This document shows, piece after piece, positions 42,421 through 51,055 of a DNA stretch of 64,000 nucleotides. Position 1 is the first letter of the stretch. Every line of letters starts with the position of its first letter. The translations under genes were made by a program, and so were the position numbers. Under the pieces are notes generated by a model, which was not told the DNA's origin, made no database searches, and saw only the letters and a program-made list of their open reading frames with translations. Origin of the DNA: Labrenzia sp. 011 (lineage in GTDB: Bacteria; Pseudomonadota; Alphaproteobacteria; Rhizobiales; Stappiaceae); NCBI RefSeq assembly GCF_003075075.1, contig NZ_QCYM01000004.1, positions 124,001 through 188,000 on the forward strand. The letters are read 5' to 3'.

Positions 42421-44385
42421 TCAAACCGCGAAACAGGCGCATCCTAGGGCACCCCAGAACGCGGAGGCATCGCGCACGGGTATCGGATTGGTCCAAGCGA
42501 TCCCGTGGTTGTGACCATGCAGCCCGCAACCGTTCGTGCAACCGTCATGACAGGCGCGCATGTCCATCGACGCCGGCGCGAGGGGTGCCTGCCGCTCTGC
42601 AGGGCTGGCGAACAAAGCGTTGGCGGCCCAGGCGGGGCTGGCGGGCGGGAGCGGCGGGTTGTGCTCGGTGAAGTCGTCCTCGGCAAAAACCACCTTGCCG
42701 CCGACGACCGTCATCACCGACGTGATCCCGCGCAGCCTGGCGTCGGGCACCGACATCATGTCATCGGACAGCACCGCCAGGTCGCCGTACATACCCACCG
42801 ACAGGCGACCCTTGACCGACTGCTCGCCCGAGAACCAGGCCGAACCGGTTGTCCAGAGCGCCAGCGCCTCTTCGCGGGTCAACAATCTGTCGTCACCGTA
42901 CAGCGTCATCCCGCCCACGGTCTTGCCCGTCGTCAGCCAGTGCATCGACACCCAGGGATCGTAGCTCGCAACACGCGTGGCGTCGGTTCCGGCACCCACG
43001 GGCAGGCCGGTGTTCAGCATTTCGCGGATCGGTGGCGTTGCATCCGCCGCCTGCGCCCCGTAGCGGTCAACGAAATATTCGCCCTGGAACGCCATGCGGT
43101 GCTGTGTGGCGATACCGCCGCCCAGTGCCTTGATCCGTTCGATGTTGCGCGAGCTGATCGTTTCGGCGTGGTCGATGATGAACCGTGTCCTAAACGGCGT
43201 GTTGCCGTTGACGCGTTCGAAGACATTCAGGAACCGGTCGATGGTCTCGTCATAGGTAGCATGGATGCGGAATGGCCATTCGTTTGTCGCCAGCAGCTCC
43301 ACGATACGCTCCAGTTCCTCCTCCATCACCGGTGCGGGCTCTGGTCGCGGCTCGAGGAAGTTCTCGAAATCGGCCGCCGACCAAGCAAGGTTTTCACCCG
43401 CGCCGTTCATGCGCAGCCAGTCGTCGCCGGCCCCCGGTTCGGTCATCCCGATCCAGCGCTCGTAGTCCGACAGTTCCTGCCCGGCTGTCTGGGCAAAGAG
43501 GTTGTAGGCCACCCGCAGAGTCATCTCGCCCGCGTCGTGCAGGGACTGGATCACGTCATAGTCCTGCGGATAATTCTGCCCGCCGCCGCCTGCATCGATG
43601 ACCGAGGTGACACCCAGCCGGTTGAGTTCCCGCATGAAGTGGCGGGTCGAGTTTTTCTGGTCCTCAATGGCCAGTTTCGGCCCCTGTGCCAGCGTCGAAT
43701 AGAGGATCAGTGCCGAAGGGCGCGCGATCAGCATGCCTGTAGGATTCCCCTTCTCATCGCGCGCAATCTCTCCGCCGGGCGGGTTGGGCGTATCCTTGGT
43801 GAACCCAAGCGCCTTGAGCGCCGCGCGGTTGAGAAGGGCGGCGGCGTAAAGATGCAGCACGAAGACCGGCGTATCGGGGGAGGCGTCGTTGATCTCGTCC
43901 AGCGTAGGCATCCGCCGTTCTGCGAACTGGAACTCGGACCATCCGCCGACCACCCGTACCCATTGCGGGGCCGGCGTGTTGTCCGCCTGTCGGCGCAGCA
44001 TCGCCAGCGCATCGGCGACCGATGGCACGTTTTCCCAGCGCAGCTCCATGTTATAGTTCAGCCCGCCGCGGATCACATGGGTGTGGCTGTCATTCAGGCC
44101 CGGGATTACCCGACGGCCCCGAAGGTCAATGACCTTGTCCACATCTTCGCCATGCAGTCGCATTACCTCGGCATCCGACCCGATAGCGGCCACCTTGCCG
44201 TCGATGATCGCGATGGCCGTCGCGTCGGGAGTCTTGGGATCAAGCGTGGTGATCTTGCCGTTTCTTAGAATCAGAGTGGTGTCCGTCATGGTCTTGTCCT
44301 GTGCCAGGGCAATGCGGGGATGGATCAGGCCGAGGGCGGTGGTTGCCGCTAGACCCGCCAGCACGGTGCGGCGGTGTGTGGACAT
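42421..44385 (-). CDS. YtcJ-type amidohydrolase, Tat-exported, Cys/His-rich tail
   Basis: 654 residues. The N-terminus is a Tat-type signal (THRRTVLAGLAATTALG...ALAQ). The amidohydrolase-3 domain follows: VIPGLNDSHTH, IDHAE, and GAGTDATRVASYDPW. Close relatives include N-substituted formamide deformylase and YtcJ, but the substrate is not identified. The C-terminal 65 residues carry an unusual Cys/His cluster (ACHDGCTNGCGLHGHNHG and a final GCACFAV) beyond the catalytic domain. It sits in a same-strand run with a YcaC-like hydrolase upstream and DoxX downstream. Confidence 0.88.
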   Translation of the reverse strand: MSTHRRTVLAGLAATTALGLIHPRIALAQDKTMTDTTLILRNGKITTLDPKTPDATAIAIIDGKVAAIGSDAEVMRLHGEDVDKVIDLRGRRVIPGLNDSHTHVIRGGLNYNMELRWENVPSVADALAMLRRQADNTPAPQWVRVVGGWSEFQFAERRMPTLDEINDASPDTPVFVLHLYAAALLNRAALKALGFTKDTPNPPGGEIARDEKGNPTGMLIARPSALILYSTLAQGPKLAIEDQKNSTRHFMRELNRLGVTSVIDAGGGGQNYPQDYDVIQSLHDAGEMTLRVAYNLFAQTAGQELSDYERWIGMTEPGAGDDWLRMNGAGENLAWSAADFENFLEPRPEPAPVMEEELERIVELLATNEWPFRIHATYDETIDRFLNVFERVNGNTPFRTRFIIDHAETISSRNIERIKALGGGIATQHRMAFQGEYFVDRYGAQAADATPPIREMLNTGLPVGAGTDATRVASYDPWVSMHWLTTGKTVGGMTLYGDDRLLTREEALALWTTGSAWFSGEQSVKGRLSVGMYGDLAVLSDDMMSVPDARLRGITSVMTVVGGKVVFAEDDFTEHNPPLPPASPAWAANALFASPAERQAPLAPASMDMRACHDGCTNGCGLHGHNHGIAWTNPIPVRDASAFWGALGCACFAV

Positions 44386-44447
44386 TACGCTCTCCTGCTT
44401 AAGGGGATCGGGCCGCCGATACCTGGGGCCGCGGCGGCCTGAGCGGT

Positions 44448-45137
44448 TTACATTGTGGGGACGGGATCAAGACGCGTGCCGGAATGGGCGCTGCGGCTGC
44501 TGGCCTTGTGAACCATCGTATACGCGTAATCGACTCCCATGCCGTAGGCACCGGAATGCTCGCGCACCAGGTCCATCACCGCATCGTACGTATCGCGGCG
44601 CGCCCAGTCGCGCTGCCATTCCAGCAGGACCTGCTGCCAGGTCACCGGCACCACACCCGCCTGCATCATGCGGGCCATCGCCTGGTCATGCGCCTCTTTC
44701 GTCGTGCCGCCGGAGGCGTCCGACACCATGTAGATTTCCAGATCAGTATCCGCGAGACAGCTCAGCGCGAAGGTGCAGTTGCAGACCTCGGTCCAGAGAC
44801 CTGCGACGACGACCTTGGTGGCGCCCTTCGCCGCGTTGGCCAGCAGGGCGTCGCGCACATTCTGGTCATCCCAGGAATTCATTGAGCTGCGCTCGAGAAT
44901 CGGCGCCAGGGGGAAGACATCCAGCAGCTCGGGGAAGGTGTGGCCGGAGAAGGCATCGGTTTCCACGGTGGTGATCGTGGTCGGCACATCGAAGATCTTC
45001 GATGCCTTGGCCAGGCCCACGACATTGTTCTTCAACGTCTGACGGTCGATGGACTGCACGCCGAATGCCATCTGGGGCTGCTGGTCGATGAAGATCATCT
45101 GGCTGTTAAGCGGGGTGAGTACGTCAAGTTTCGACAT
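44448..45137 (-). CDS. Isochorismatase-like hydrolase (YcaC type)
   Basis: 229 residues. The cysteine-hydrolase features are Asp18 in MIFIDQQPQM and the nucleophilic Cys in VAGLWTEVCNCTFAL. YcaC-like proteins are octameric hydrolases of unknown substrate found in stress gene clusters. The ATG at 45137 follows AAGGAT; the frame's earlier start at 45188 lies in leader DNA. It is 81 bp downstream of the chloroperoxidase-like hydrolase gene and 62 bp upstream of the amidohydrolase. Confidence 0.88.
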   Translation of the reverse strand: MSKLDVLTPLNSQMIFIDQQPQMAFGVQSIDRQTLKNNVVGLAKASKIFDVPTTITTVETDAFSGHTFPELLDVFPLAPILERSSMNSWDDQNVRDALLANAAKGATKVVVAGLWTEVCNCTFALSCLADTDLEIYMVSDASGGTTKEAHDQAMARMMQAGVVPVTWQQVLLEWQRDWARRDTYDAVMDLVREHSGAYGMGVDYAYTMVHKASSRSAHSGTRLDPVPTM

Positions 45138-45218
45138 CGGAAGATCCTTAGGATTGAGAAAGAGATTCGGGAAAAGGCAGGGAAACACGGGGCGGACCAG
45201 CCGCCCCGCAAGCAGGGC

Positions 45219-46202
45219 TCAGCCTTCGATGAAGGCCAGCAGGTCGGCGTTCAGCACGTCGGCATTGACCGTCAGCATGCCGTGCGAGAAGCCCAGATAG
45301 GTCTTCAGCGTGCCGTTCTGCAGCAGCTTGACCGATTTCTGTGCCGATGCGGCAATCGGCACGATCTGGTCGTCCTCGCCATGCAGCACCAGCGTCGGCA
45401 CGGAGATCGCCTTGAGATCCTCCGTCTGGTCGGTCTCGGAAAAGGCCTTGATACCGTCGTAATGGGCCTTGGCGCTGCCCATCATGCCCTGGCGCCACCA
45501 GTTCTGGATGTTGCCCTCGTGGACCTCGGCGCCCTCGCGGTTGAAGCCGTAGAACGGGCCGGAGGGCACATCGCGGAAGAACTGGGCGCGGTTGGCGGCC
45601 AGCGCTGTGCGGAAGCTGTCGAACACCTCCAGAGGTGTGCCTTCCGGGTTGGCGTCGGTCTTCAGCATCAGCGGCGGTACGGCAGAGACCAGCACGGCCT
45701 TGGCCACGCGGCCGGCGGGTTCACCGAATTGCGCGACATAGCGGGCAACCTCACCACCGCCGGTCGAATGGCCGATGTGGACAGCGTTTCTCAGGTCCAG
45801 CGCCTCGGCCACGGCGAAGGCGTCGGCTGCGTAGTGGTCCATGTCGTGACCGTCGGACACCTGGTCGGAGCGGCCGTGACCACGGCGGTCATGGGCGACG
45901 ACGCGGTAGCCCTTGGACACGAAGAACAGCATCTGCGCGTCCCAGTCGTCCGAGCTCAGCGGCCAGCCGTGGTGGAAGACGATGGGCTGGGCATCCTTGG
46001 GGCCCCAGTCCTTGTAGAAGATGTTCACGTCGTCCTTGGTGGTGATATAGCCCATGGTCATGTTTCCTTCCGGAAGTGTGTGAGAGAGGGTGGCGGCCAT
46101 GAGGCCGCGGCTGGAAAGGGTGAGGCCCACTACAAGGGCCGAGGCCGAAAGCAGGGCCTGGCGGCGGCTGATGTTGAAAGCGCCCAGGCTAGGTTTTGTC
46201 AT
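45219..46202 (-). CDS. Alpha/beta hydrolase, non-heme chloroperoxidase-like, Tat-exported
   Basis: 327 residues. After a Tat-type signal (ISRRQALLSASALVVG) comes an alpha/beta hydrolase with oxyanion FHHGWPLSSDDW, nucleophile GHSTGGGE, acid in HGEDDQIVP and histidine in GFSHGM: the pattern of cofactor-free haloperoxidases/perhydrolases and aryl esterases. The ATG at 46202 overlaps the end of the XapX gene by 14 bp. Perhydrolase or esterase activity in the periplasm is inferred from the family; the natural substrate is unknown. Confidence 0.88.
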   Translation of the reverse strand: MTKPSLGAFNISRRQALLSASALVVGLTLSSRGLMAATLSHTLPEGNMTMGYITTKDDVNIFYKDWGPKDAQPIVFHHGWPLSSDDWDAQMLFFVSKGYRVVAHDRRGHGRSDQVSDGHDMDHYAADAFAVAEALDLRNAVHIGHSTGGGEVARYVAQFGEPAGRVAKAVLVSAVPPLMLKTDANPEGTPLEVFDSFRTALAANRAQFFRDVPSGPFYGFNREGAEVHEGNIQNWWRQGMMGSAKAHYDGIKAFSETDQTEDLKAISVPTLVLHGEDDQIVPIAASAQKSVKLLQNGTLKTYLGFSHGMLTVNADVLNADLLAFIEG

Positions 46203-46515
46203 CGCGTTGGCCTTCGGGTTGTGGAGGATGGGATGGAGCTGCCTGGTCGCCGTTCCTTGCCGTGTCGAGCGGCCGTTGGGGGCCGCCGGGCAGATGTCCG
46301 AAAATATGAGGATGGCAGGTTGTGCGGTACCAGACGGCATCGACGGTGCCATTGCGCCAGCATTGCCGCAGAAGCGGCACAGCCTGTTCGCCGATCAGGA
46401 TACCGAGCAATCCGATCAGAGCGATGATCGGCGGTGCCGGCGACCGGACATTGAGCAGGCTGTAGATCGCTCCGACCAGTACGCCGGCTGCGAGAGAGGC
46501 AAGATAAAGGCGCAT
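46189..46515 (-). CDS. XapX (DUF1427) domain protein
   Basis: 108 residues. The N-terminal 50 match the XapX domain: two hydrophobic helices with LLNVRSPAPPIIALIGLLGILIGEQAVPL. The hydrophilic C-terminal half has no recognised domain. The function is unknown; such genes sit beside YcaC, amidohydrolase and chloroperoxidase genes in other proteobacteria, as here. It is the first gene of the long minus-strand run and overlaps the hydrolase gene. The 270-bp gap upstream shared with the AraC gene shows no obvious operator. Confidence 0.85.
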   Translation of the reverse strand: MRLYLASLAAGVLVGAIYSLLNVRSPAPPIIALIGLLGILIGEQAVPLLRQCWRNGTVDAVWYRTTCHPHIFGHLPGGPQRPLDTARNGDQAAPSHPPQPEGQRDDKT

Positions 46516-46785
46516 CGGAATACTCGTGGTTTGCGTGGCGGACTTGGTGTAGCTATTGCCTTCGGCGCGCTGGCCGGATGGGCTTGATTGTCGCTACACC
46601 CACAGATTTATCGAACGACCGCGCTGCGCTCTTGTCTCTGGTGCTCCATTTTATGACGAAGTGATCGCCATGACCGGCCGGCGGCTCCAAATGTCTGGGC
46701 ACGGTGTCAGGTCTGGGTCTAATTCACTTACTGAGTTCGTTTTGCTGAGGTAATCTCGGCCAAGCAGTCGTGAGAGGTGAGCGAG

Positions 46786-47693
46786 ATGACCGGACAGGGA
46801 ACCAGCAGCAACGAAAAGATGGAGTTTCTGCGTGTCCGTGAGGCGCAGACAGTCCGGGCATCGATCCTCGACAAGGCGATCATTTCCGCTTCGCGGCTGA
46901 CCCGCGACACTCCGAACCACGGCTACTCCGATCAGCACGCGGTGGAAGACGCCTTCATGCTCAGCTACCAGCGAAGGGACTATCAGGGCGACATCTGGGT
47001 GGACGGGAAGAATGTCGCGGTGGATGGCCTGCCAAAAGGCACATTCAGCTTTTACGACTACAAACGCTCGTGGCAGGCGAACTTGCGCTCCAGCTTCGAT
47101 TGCGTGAACTTCCATATCCCTCGTCGGGCGATGACCGCGCTCGAGGAGGATCTTGGCCCGCGCCGCATCGAGACGCTGACGCCGGCACCGGGCGCGAGTG
47201 TTTCGGATCCCATCGTTAGGGGCTGGTCGGTGCGCTGATGCCAGCCTTTGCCGGCACTTCAGAGGCCAGTTTGCTGTTTCTGGATCACGTCGGCTTCGCG
47301 TTATGCTCCCATCTTGCGGTGAGCTATGGCGACGCTACGGTGAGGACGCTCCCCGTGGCCCACGGACTGGCACCCTGGCAGCTTGCCCGCACCAAGGACA
47401 TGATCGACGCGGCACTCGACGGGACTGTCACCGTCGCGGAGCTGGCGGTCGCCTGCCGCCTGTCTTCTTCGCATTTCACCCGCGCCTTCAAGATGTCGAC
47501 CGGCATGCCCCCCTATCGCTGGATGACCCTGCGCCGGATCGACAAGGCGCGCGACCTTCTGGCCGGGACCCGGTTACCGCTCAGCAATATCGCCCTGAGC
47601 TGCGGGTTCCTCGACCAAAGCCACTTCACCCGCGCCTTCACGCGGGCGGTGGGGATCTCACCGGGGCGTTGGCGCCAGACCCTGCGGAGCTAG
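46786..47693 (+). pseudogene. AraC-family regulator disrupted by a one-base frameshift
   Basis: The first frame (46786-47238, ending GWSVR) encodes an AraC-type sensor domain; the second (47238-47693) holds the rest of it and the AraC double helix-turn-helix (VAELAVACRLSSSHFTRAFKMSTG, LSNIALSCGFLDQSHFTRAF). Adding one G to the GGGG run at 47219-47222 fuses them as IVRGLVGALMPAF, which aligns with SIHGLAQALMPVL of the intact neighbour. Start ATG 46786 follows AGAGG. It may be a genuine pseudogene, a phase-variable homopolymer, or a sequencing error. Its final stop overlaps the neighbour's stop in a shared CTAG. Confidence 0.85.
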
Positions 47694-48595
47694 GTTGCAG
47701 CTTGGCGGCCGAATTCGGAAGGCACCGTGCGGCGAGGCGGCGAAACGTTCTGCCGGGCCTTGCGCCAGACACCGGGGCTTTCGCCCATGATGTCTGCGAA
47801 AACACGCGTGAGGTGACTCTGGTCTGCAAAACCGCAGGCGACGGCAATCTCGCTGATCGGCATCCCGGTGTTCAGCAGGTCGCGGGCCTTTGCGACGCGG
47901 TATTCCGCCAGCCAGCGCATCGGCGACTTGCCGAAGCTGATCTTGAAGGCCTTGTTGAAATAGCTCCGCGACAGGTCGCAGGCGGCGGCCAGCTCCTCAA
48001 GATGGATTTCGCACGTCATATGCGCCGCAAGAAATTCGGTGGCCCGCTCCTCCTGCCAAGGCGCCAGCCCGCCCCGGCGCGCCGAGGGGTAGGTCAGGCC
48101 GCCGTAGCGTTGCGTCAGATGGGCAAGAAGGGCACATCCCATCTGGTCGAGAAAGAGCCGGCTGGCCGACCCGCGATGCGCGAGCACCGGCATCAGCGCC
48201 TGGGCCAACCCGTGAATCGAGGGATCGTGAATGCCCTGCACCTGATGCAGGCTGGTGAACTCCAGCCGTCCCGCGGCGATCGCAAAGTCGCGAACCCGGG
48301 CATGGGGGATGTGAAAGACCGCCGCATCAAGGCCCTCGGGGTACTGGGCGCGCCAGCCCGCCCCGGTGTCCCTGATCGAAACCGCCCCCTCGGGCAGATG
48401 CCCTTCAGACACCAACCGGTGATCGCGCCACAGCCGATGCTGGTTCAGCGGTCGCATGTGAACCTCGATCAGATAGCCGTCGCACAGCAGCGGGACGAGG
48501 CTGGACGTCTCGTCCGGCGAGGACTGTAGCAAGCGGAAAAGCGTCATCGATGACAGGGTGAGCGTCGGGATGGTTTCACGCGATTCAAAGGTCAT
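47690..48595 (-). CDS. AraC-family transcriptional regulator
   Basis: 301 residues. The N-terminal sensor domain is of the AraC_binding_2 type, and the C-terminal double helix-turn-helix is complete (LEELAAACDLSRSYFNKAFKISFG, ISEIAVACGFADQSHLTRVF). The ATG overlaps the stop of a sensor-only protein (ATGA at 48592-48595), so the two are co-translated. The gene converges on the frameshifted paralogue, sharing CTAG. Its target may be the hydrolase/dioxygenase genes upstream or the operon starting at 46515. Confidence 0.92.
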   Translation of the reverse strand: MTFESRETIPTLTLSSMTLFRLLQSSPDETSSLVPLLCDGYLIEVHMRPLNQHRLWRDHRLVSEGHLPEGAVSIRDTGAGWRAQYPEGLDAAVFHIPHARVRDFAIAAGRLEFTSLHQVQGIHDPSIHGLAQALMPVLAHRGSASRLFLDQMGCALLAHLTQRYGGLTYPSARRGGLAPWQEERATEFLAAHMTCEIHLEELAAACDLSRSYFNKAFKISFGKSPMRWLAEYRVAKARDLLNTGMPISEIAVACGFADQSHLTRVFADIMGESPGVWRKARQNVSPPRRTVPSEFGRQAAT

Positions 48596-49212
48596 TGCCG
48601 GGCTCCTCCGCAAGAACAGTCGGGCCGCATGCATCCGCTGCACTCCGCAAGCGCCGGAGCGTCATCGGGCAGGCCGTAGGTGTGAACAAGATGGGCACAG
48701 AGCGCCATCGCGATGTGTCTGAGCAGCGGTGCCTCACCATCCGCTTGTCTGAACAAGGGCAAAAGCGCATCGGCAAGGTGCCCGATCACCGGGTCCTCCT
48801 TGCCGCGCAGGCATGTCAGGCGCGCACTGCCACTTTCCGAAAGCCGGGCCGCAATCTTTAGCAGAGCCTTGGGGCAGACGAAGGCAATCGCCCGAAGGTC
48901 GGTTTGCAGCAGGATCGACGCGCCCTCTTTCAGGTCGACGAGGCAGATCGTCTGCGCCGGGAAAAGGCGTGGCGGCAAGCGGGTGCCGTCAGGAAGGATA
49001 TCGGCATGTGTCGCAGGCGCGAGGTAGATCATGAGGAAATAGGCGTCGCGGGCCGGCAGGTGGACCTCTCTGCCCTGCGAGAGCGGACCAGGCACGTCGA
49101 TCAGACTAGCAGAGAGAGCGGGATCACCTGCCGGGCGGATGGACAGGCATGGGGAAGCCGGCACCCCGAAGCATCGCCCGATGTCGCAATTCCCTTCAGT
49201 CTTCGATGGCAT
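48592..49212 (-). CDS. AraC-type sensor domain protein lacking the HTH
   Basis: 206 residues. Its C-terminal half aligns with the sensor of the next gene (DPVIGHLADALLPLF against DPSIHGLAQALMPVL; ALCAHLVHTYG against ALLAHLTQRYG), but where the DNA-binding domain should follow it ends with a cysteine-rich tail, CSGCMRPDCSCGG. The stop overlaps the start of the full-length AraC gene. It could form a heterodimer with that regulator and modulate it, or be a decayed fragment; the coupling and intact frame favour function. The tail could bind metal or sense thiols. Confidence 0.75.
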   Translation of the reverse strand: MPSKTEGNCDIGRCFGVPASPCLSIRPAGDPALSASLIDVPGPLSQGREVHLPARDAYFLMIYLAPATHADILPDGTRLPPRLFPAQTICLVDLKEGASILLQTDLRAIAFVCPKALLKIAARLSESGSARLTCLRGKEDPVIGHLADALLPLFRQADGEAPLLRHIAMALCAHLVHTYGLPDDAPALAECSGCMRPDCSCGGARQ

Positions 49213-49328
49213 TCAGGCACTCCGTTTGGCAAGTTCTGCGCTGCCCGCAAGGGGCAGGGTCCCTCTCCGTACGCGTGGGGCAGCTGCGGCGGCTGTCCGA
49301 TGAAGAAGTGTCCTAAGGCTATGCGGTT

Positions 49329-49362
49329 GGCGTGGCAGGGTCTTGTAGATTCCTGCCACGCC
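49329..49362. repeat. Perfect 11-bp inverted repeat, 12-base loop
   Basis: GGCGTGGCAGG and CCTGCCACGCC flank a 12-base loop in the 182-bp gap between the MhqD-like hydrolase and the sensor-only gene. No T-tract follows on either strand. It could be an operator, an RNA structure, or a mobile-element remnant. Confidence 0.5.
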
Positions 49363-49394
49363 GTAATGTGCCACGTGGAGGATCGCCGCGCAGA

Positions 49395-50009
49395 TCAGCC
49401 GGTCAGCAGGTCTTCCAGGGCGGTGATCTCGCCCTGCCGCAGCTCGTGGCCACCATCGTGAATCTCGGTGGCCACCTGCGCTCCCTGCGCTTCTGCCCAG
49501 CGTATCAGCCGCTCGCTCAATGGCCAGGGGCAGATCGAATCCCGCCGTCCGGCGGTGATCAGAATCCACTTTCCGTTCAGATCGACCCGCCCCGCCTCCC
49601 AGGGGATCAGCGGATGCAAAAGGCCGACCCGCGCGAATAGCTCCGGCTGCGCCATCACAACCGACGCCAGGATATTGGCGCCGTTCGAATAGCCGAAGCC
49701 GTAAACTGGCGCGTCGGGGTACCTGCCCGATTCCTCTGCGATGAAGGCGGCCATGCGCCGCGTTCGCAGGGCAAGGTCGTCCATGTCATAGACGCCTTCC
49801 CCAGTGCGGCGAAAGAACCGCGCCGCACCGCCTTCGCTGACATCCCCCCGGGGCGAGACGATGCCCGCGCCGGGATGAATCTGCCGCACCAGGTCGAAGA
49901 ACTGGTCTTCGTCCCCGCCCGTGCCATGAAAGGCGAAGACGAGAGGGGCGCCGGCTTCGGGTGCCCGTCTGCGGGCCTGATAGCTTGCAGTGGTGTCCAT
50001 GGCTCTCAC
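49395..50009 (-). CDS. Alpha/beta hydrolase, MhqD-like carboxylesterase
   Basis: 204 residues of the phospholipase/carboxylesterase family: FAFHGTGGDEDQFF (oxyanion), GFGYSNGANI (nucleophile Ser), GRRDSICPW (acid) and HDGGHEL (His). It resembles MhqD, which acts with the MhqO dioxygenase against quinones and hydroquinones. The start is GTG at 50009, overlapping the dioxygenase stop (GTGA); an ATG at 50000 is an alternative. The pair is translationally coupled and divergent from a LysR gene. Confidence 0.88.
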   Translation of the reverse strand: MRAMDTTASYQARRRAPEAGAPLVFAFHGTGGDEDQFFDLVRQIHPGAGIVSPRGDVSEGGAARFFRRTGEGVYDMDDLALRTRRMAAFIAEESGRYPDAPVYGFGYSNGANILASVVMAQPELFARVGLLHPLIPWEAGRVDLNGKWILITAGRRDSICPWPLSERLIRWAEAQGAQVATEIHDGGHELRQGEITALEDLLTG

Positions 50010-50938
50010 GCTCCGATAGGGGGAAGAAAGGGTTCGATCTGGTCGCGGTAGGGTTCGTAGCGGGACGGCAGTTTCAGGGCCTGCCCCAGGTGCGCCGTGT
50101 CTTCGTCGCGGTCGAAGCCCGGCTCGTTCGTGGCAATCTCGAACAGCACGCCGCCCGGGGTCCGGAAGTAGATCGCCCAGAAGTAGTCGCGGTCGATCAC
50201 CGGCGTGACCTGGTAGCCCGTGTCGACCAGCGCCTGACGGACCCGCAGCTGCGCCGCGCGATCCTCGACCGCGAAGGCGATGTGGTGGACCGATCCGGCC
50301 CCCTGCGCCGCGGCCTTGCCCCCTGCGACGGCTTCGAGGTCGATGGTATCGGCTGCGTTGCCGCCCTGGATCCGGTAGCGCGTCACATTGCCGTCGGTCT
50401 CGTCCTTCTGGTAGCCCATGAAGGTTAGCAGCTCGGCGGTGGCAGCGCTGTCGCGCAGCCGCATCCGGGCGCCGTGAAAGCCGAGGATGCCGGCATCTTC
50501 GGGCACGCCCGCGCCCGTCCAGGCCGTGCGGCCGTGATCGGCGCCTTCGACCAGGGCAAACCCGTCCCCGTCCGGGCCGGCGAATTCGAGGCGTTTCTCG
50601 CCCAGGAAGCTGTTCTCCGTCAGGCCGCTGACGCCGCTATCGGCCAGCCGCCCCTTCCAGTAATCCAGCCCCCCCTCGGGCACGGCGAATTCGGTCACGC
50701 CAACCTCGCCGGTGCCGCGCTTGCCCTGCGGCATCCGCCCGAAGGGGAAGTAGGTCATGACCGAACCGGGGGTGCCGATCTCATCGCCGTAATAGAGGTG
50801 ATAGACCTCTGGCGCATCGAAGTTGACGGTCTTCTTGACCCGGCGCAGTCCAAGCGTCTGGGTGAAGAACCGGTTGTTCTCTGCTGCGTCCGCCGCCATC
50901 GAGGTGACGTGGTGCAGACCCTTGATGTCATTTATCAT
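50006..50938 (-). CDS. Ring-cleaving dioxygenase, MhqO-like
   Basis: 310 residues with two vicinal-oxygen-chelate halves. Metal ligands are expected at GLHHVTS (His near 9-10), VHHIAFAV and GVLFEIATNEPGF. The group includes MhqO/MhqE/MhqA of Bacillus, which open hydroquinone rings under quinone stress, usually beside an MhqD-like hydrolase as here. The first gene of a minus-strand operon with that hydrolase; a LysR regulator is divergent by 117 bp and likely controls it. Confidence 0.92.
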   Translation of the reverse strand: MINDIKGLHHVTSMAADAAENNRFFTQTLGLRRVKKTVNFDAPEVYHLYYGDEIGTPGSVMTYFPFGRMPQGKRGTGEVGVTEFAVPEGGLDYWKGRLADSGVSGLTENSFLGEKRLEFAGPDGDGFALVEGADHGRTAWTGAGVPEDAGILGFHGARMRLRDSAATAELLTFMGYQKDETDGNVTRYRIQGGNAADTIDLEAVAGGKAAAQGAGSVHHIAFAVEDRAAQLRVRQALVDTGYQVTPVIDRDYFWAIYFRTPGGVLFEIATNEPGFDRDEDTAHLGQALKLPSRYEPYRDQIEPFLPPIGA

Positions 50939-50985
50939 TTTTCGTCCTCATGCGGTGTGTGCTTCTGTTGAGACCAAGATAGGCG

Positions 50986-51035
50986 CATCGATAATTTCAA
51001 AAAATAGAAGTTTTTCGGCATTTACTGTTTCGATG
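50986..51035. promoter_or_regulatory. Divergent mhqO/lysR control region
   Basis: AT-rich relative to its surroundings, with CATCGA (50986-50991) and TCGATG (51030-51035) as an inverted pair around a TTTCAAAAAATAGAAG tract. LysR proteins commonly bind such T-N11-A dyads between divergent genes. The exact site is not certain. Confidence 0.35.
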
Positions 51036-51055
51036 AATGATAACAATACTGCGGC

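Noticed and set aside
41990..42541. N-terminal extension of the small acetyltransferase
   Set aside because: It lies out of frame over DoxX; the protein begins at the ATG overlapping the DoxX stop and is full length for its family.
49213..49569. Separate 118-codon minus-strand gene before the sensor-only gene
   Set aside because: Its first half is another frame of the MhqD-like hydrolase; the rest is the intergenic hairpin region with no domain.
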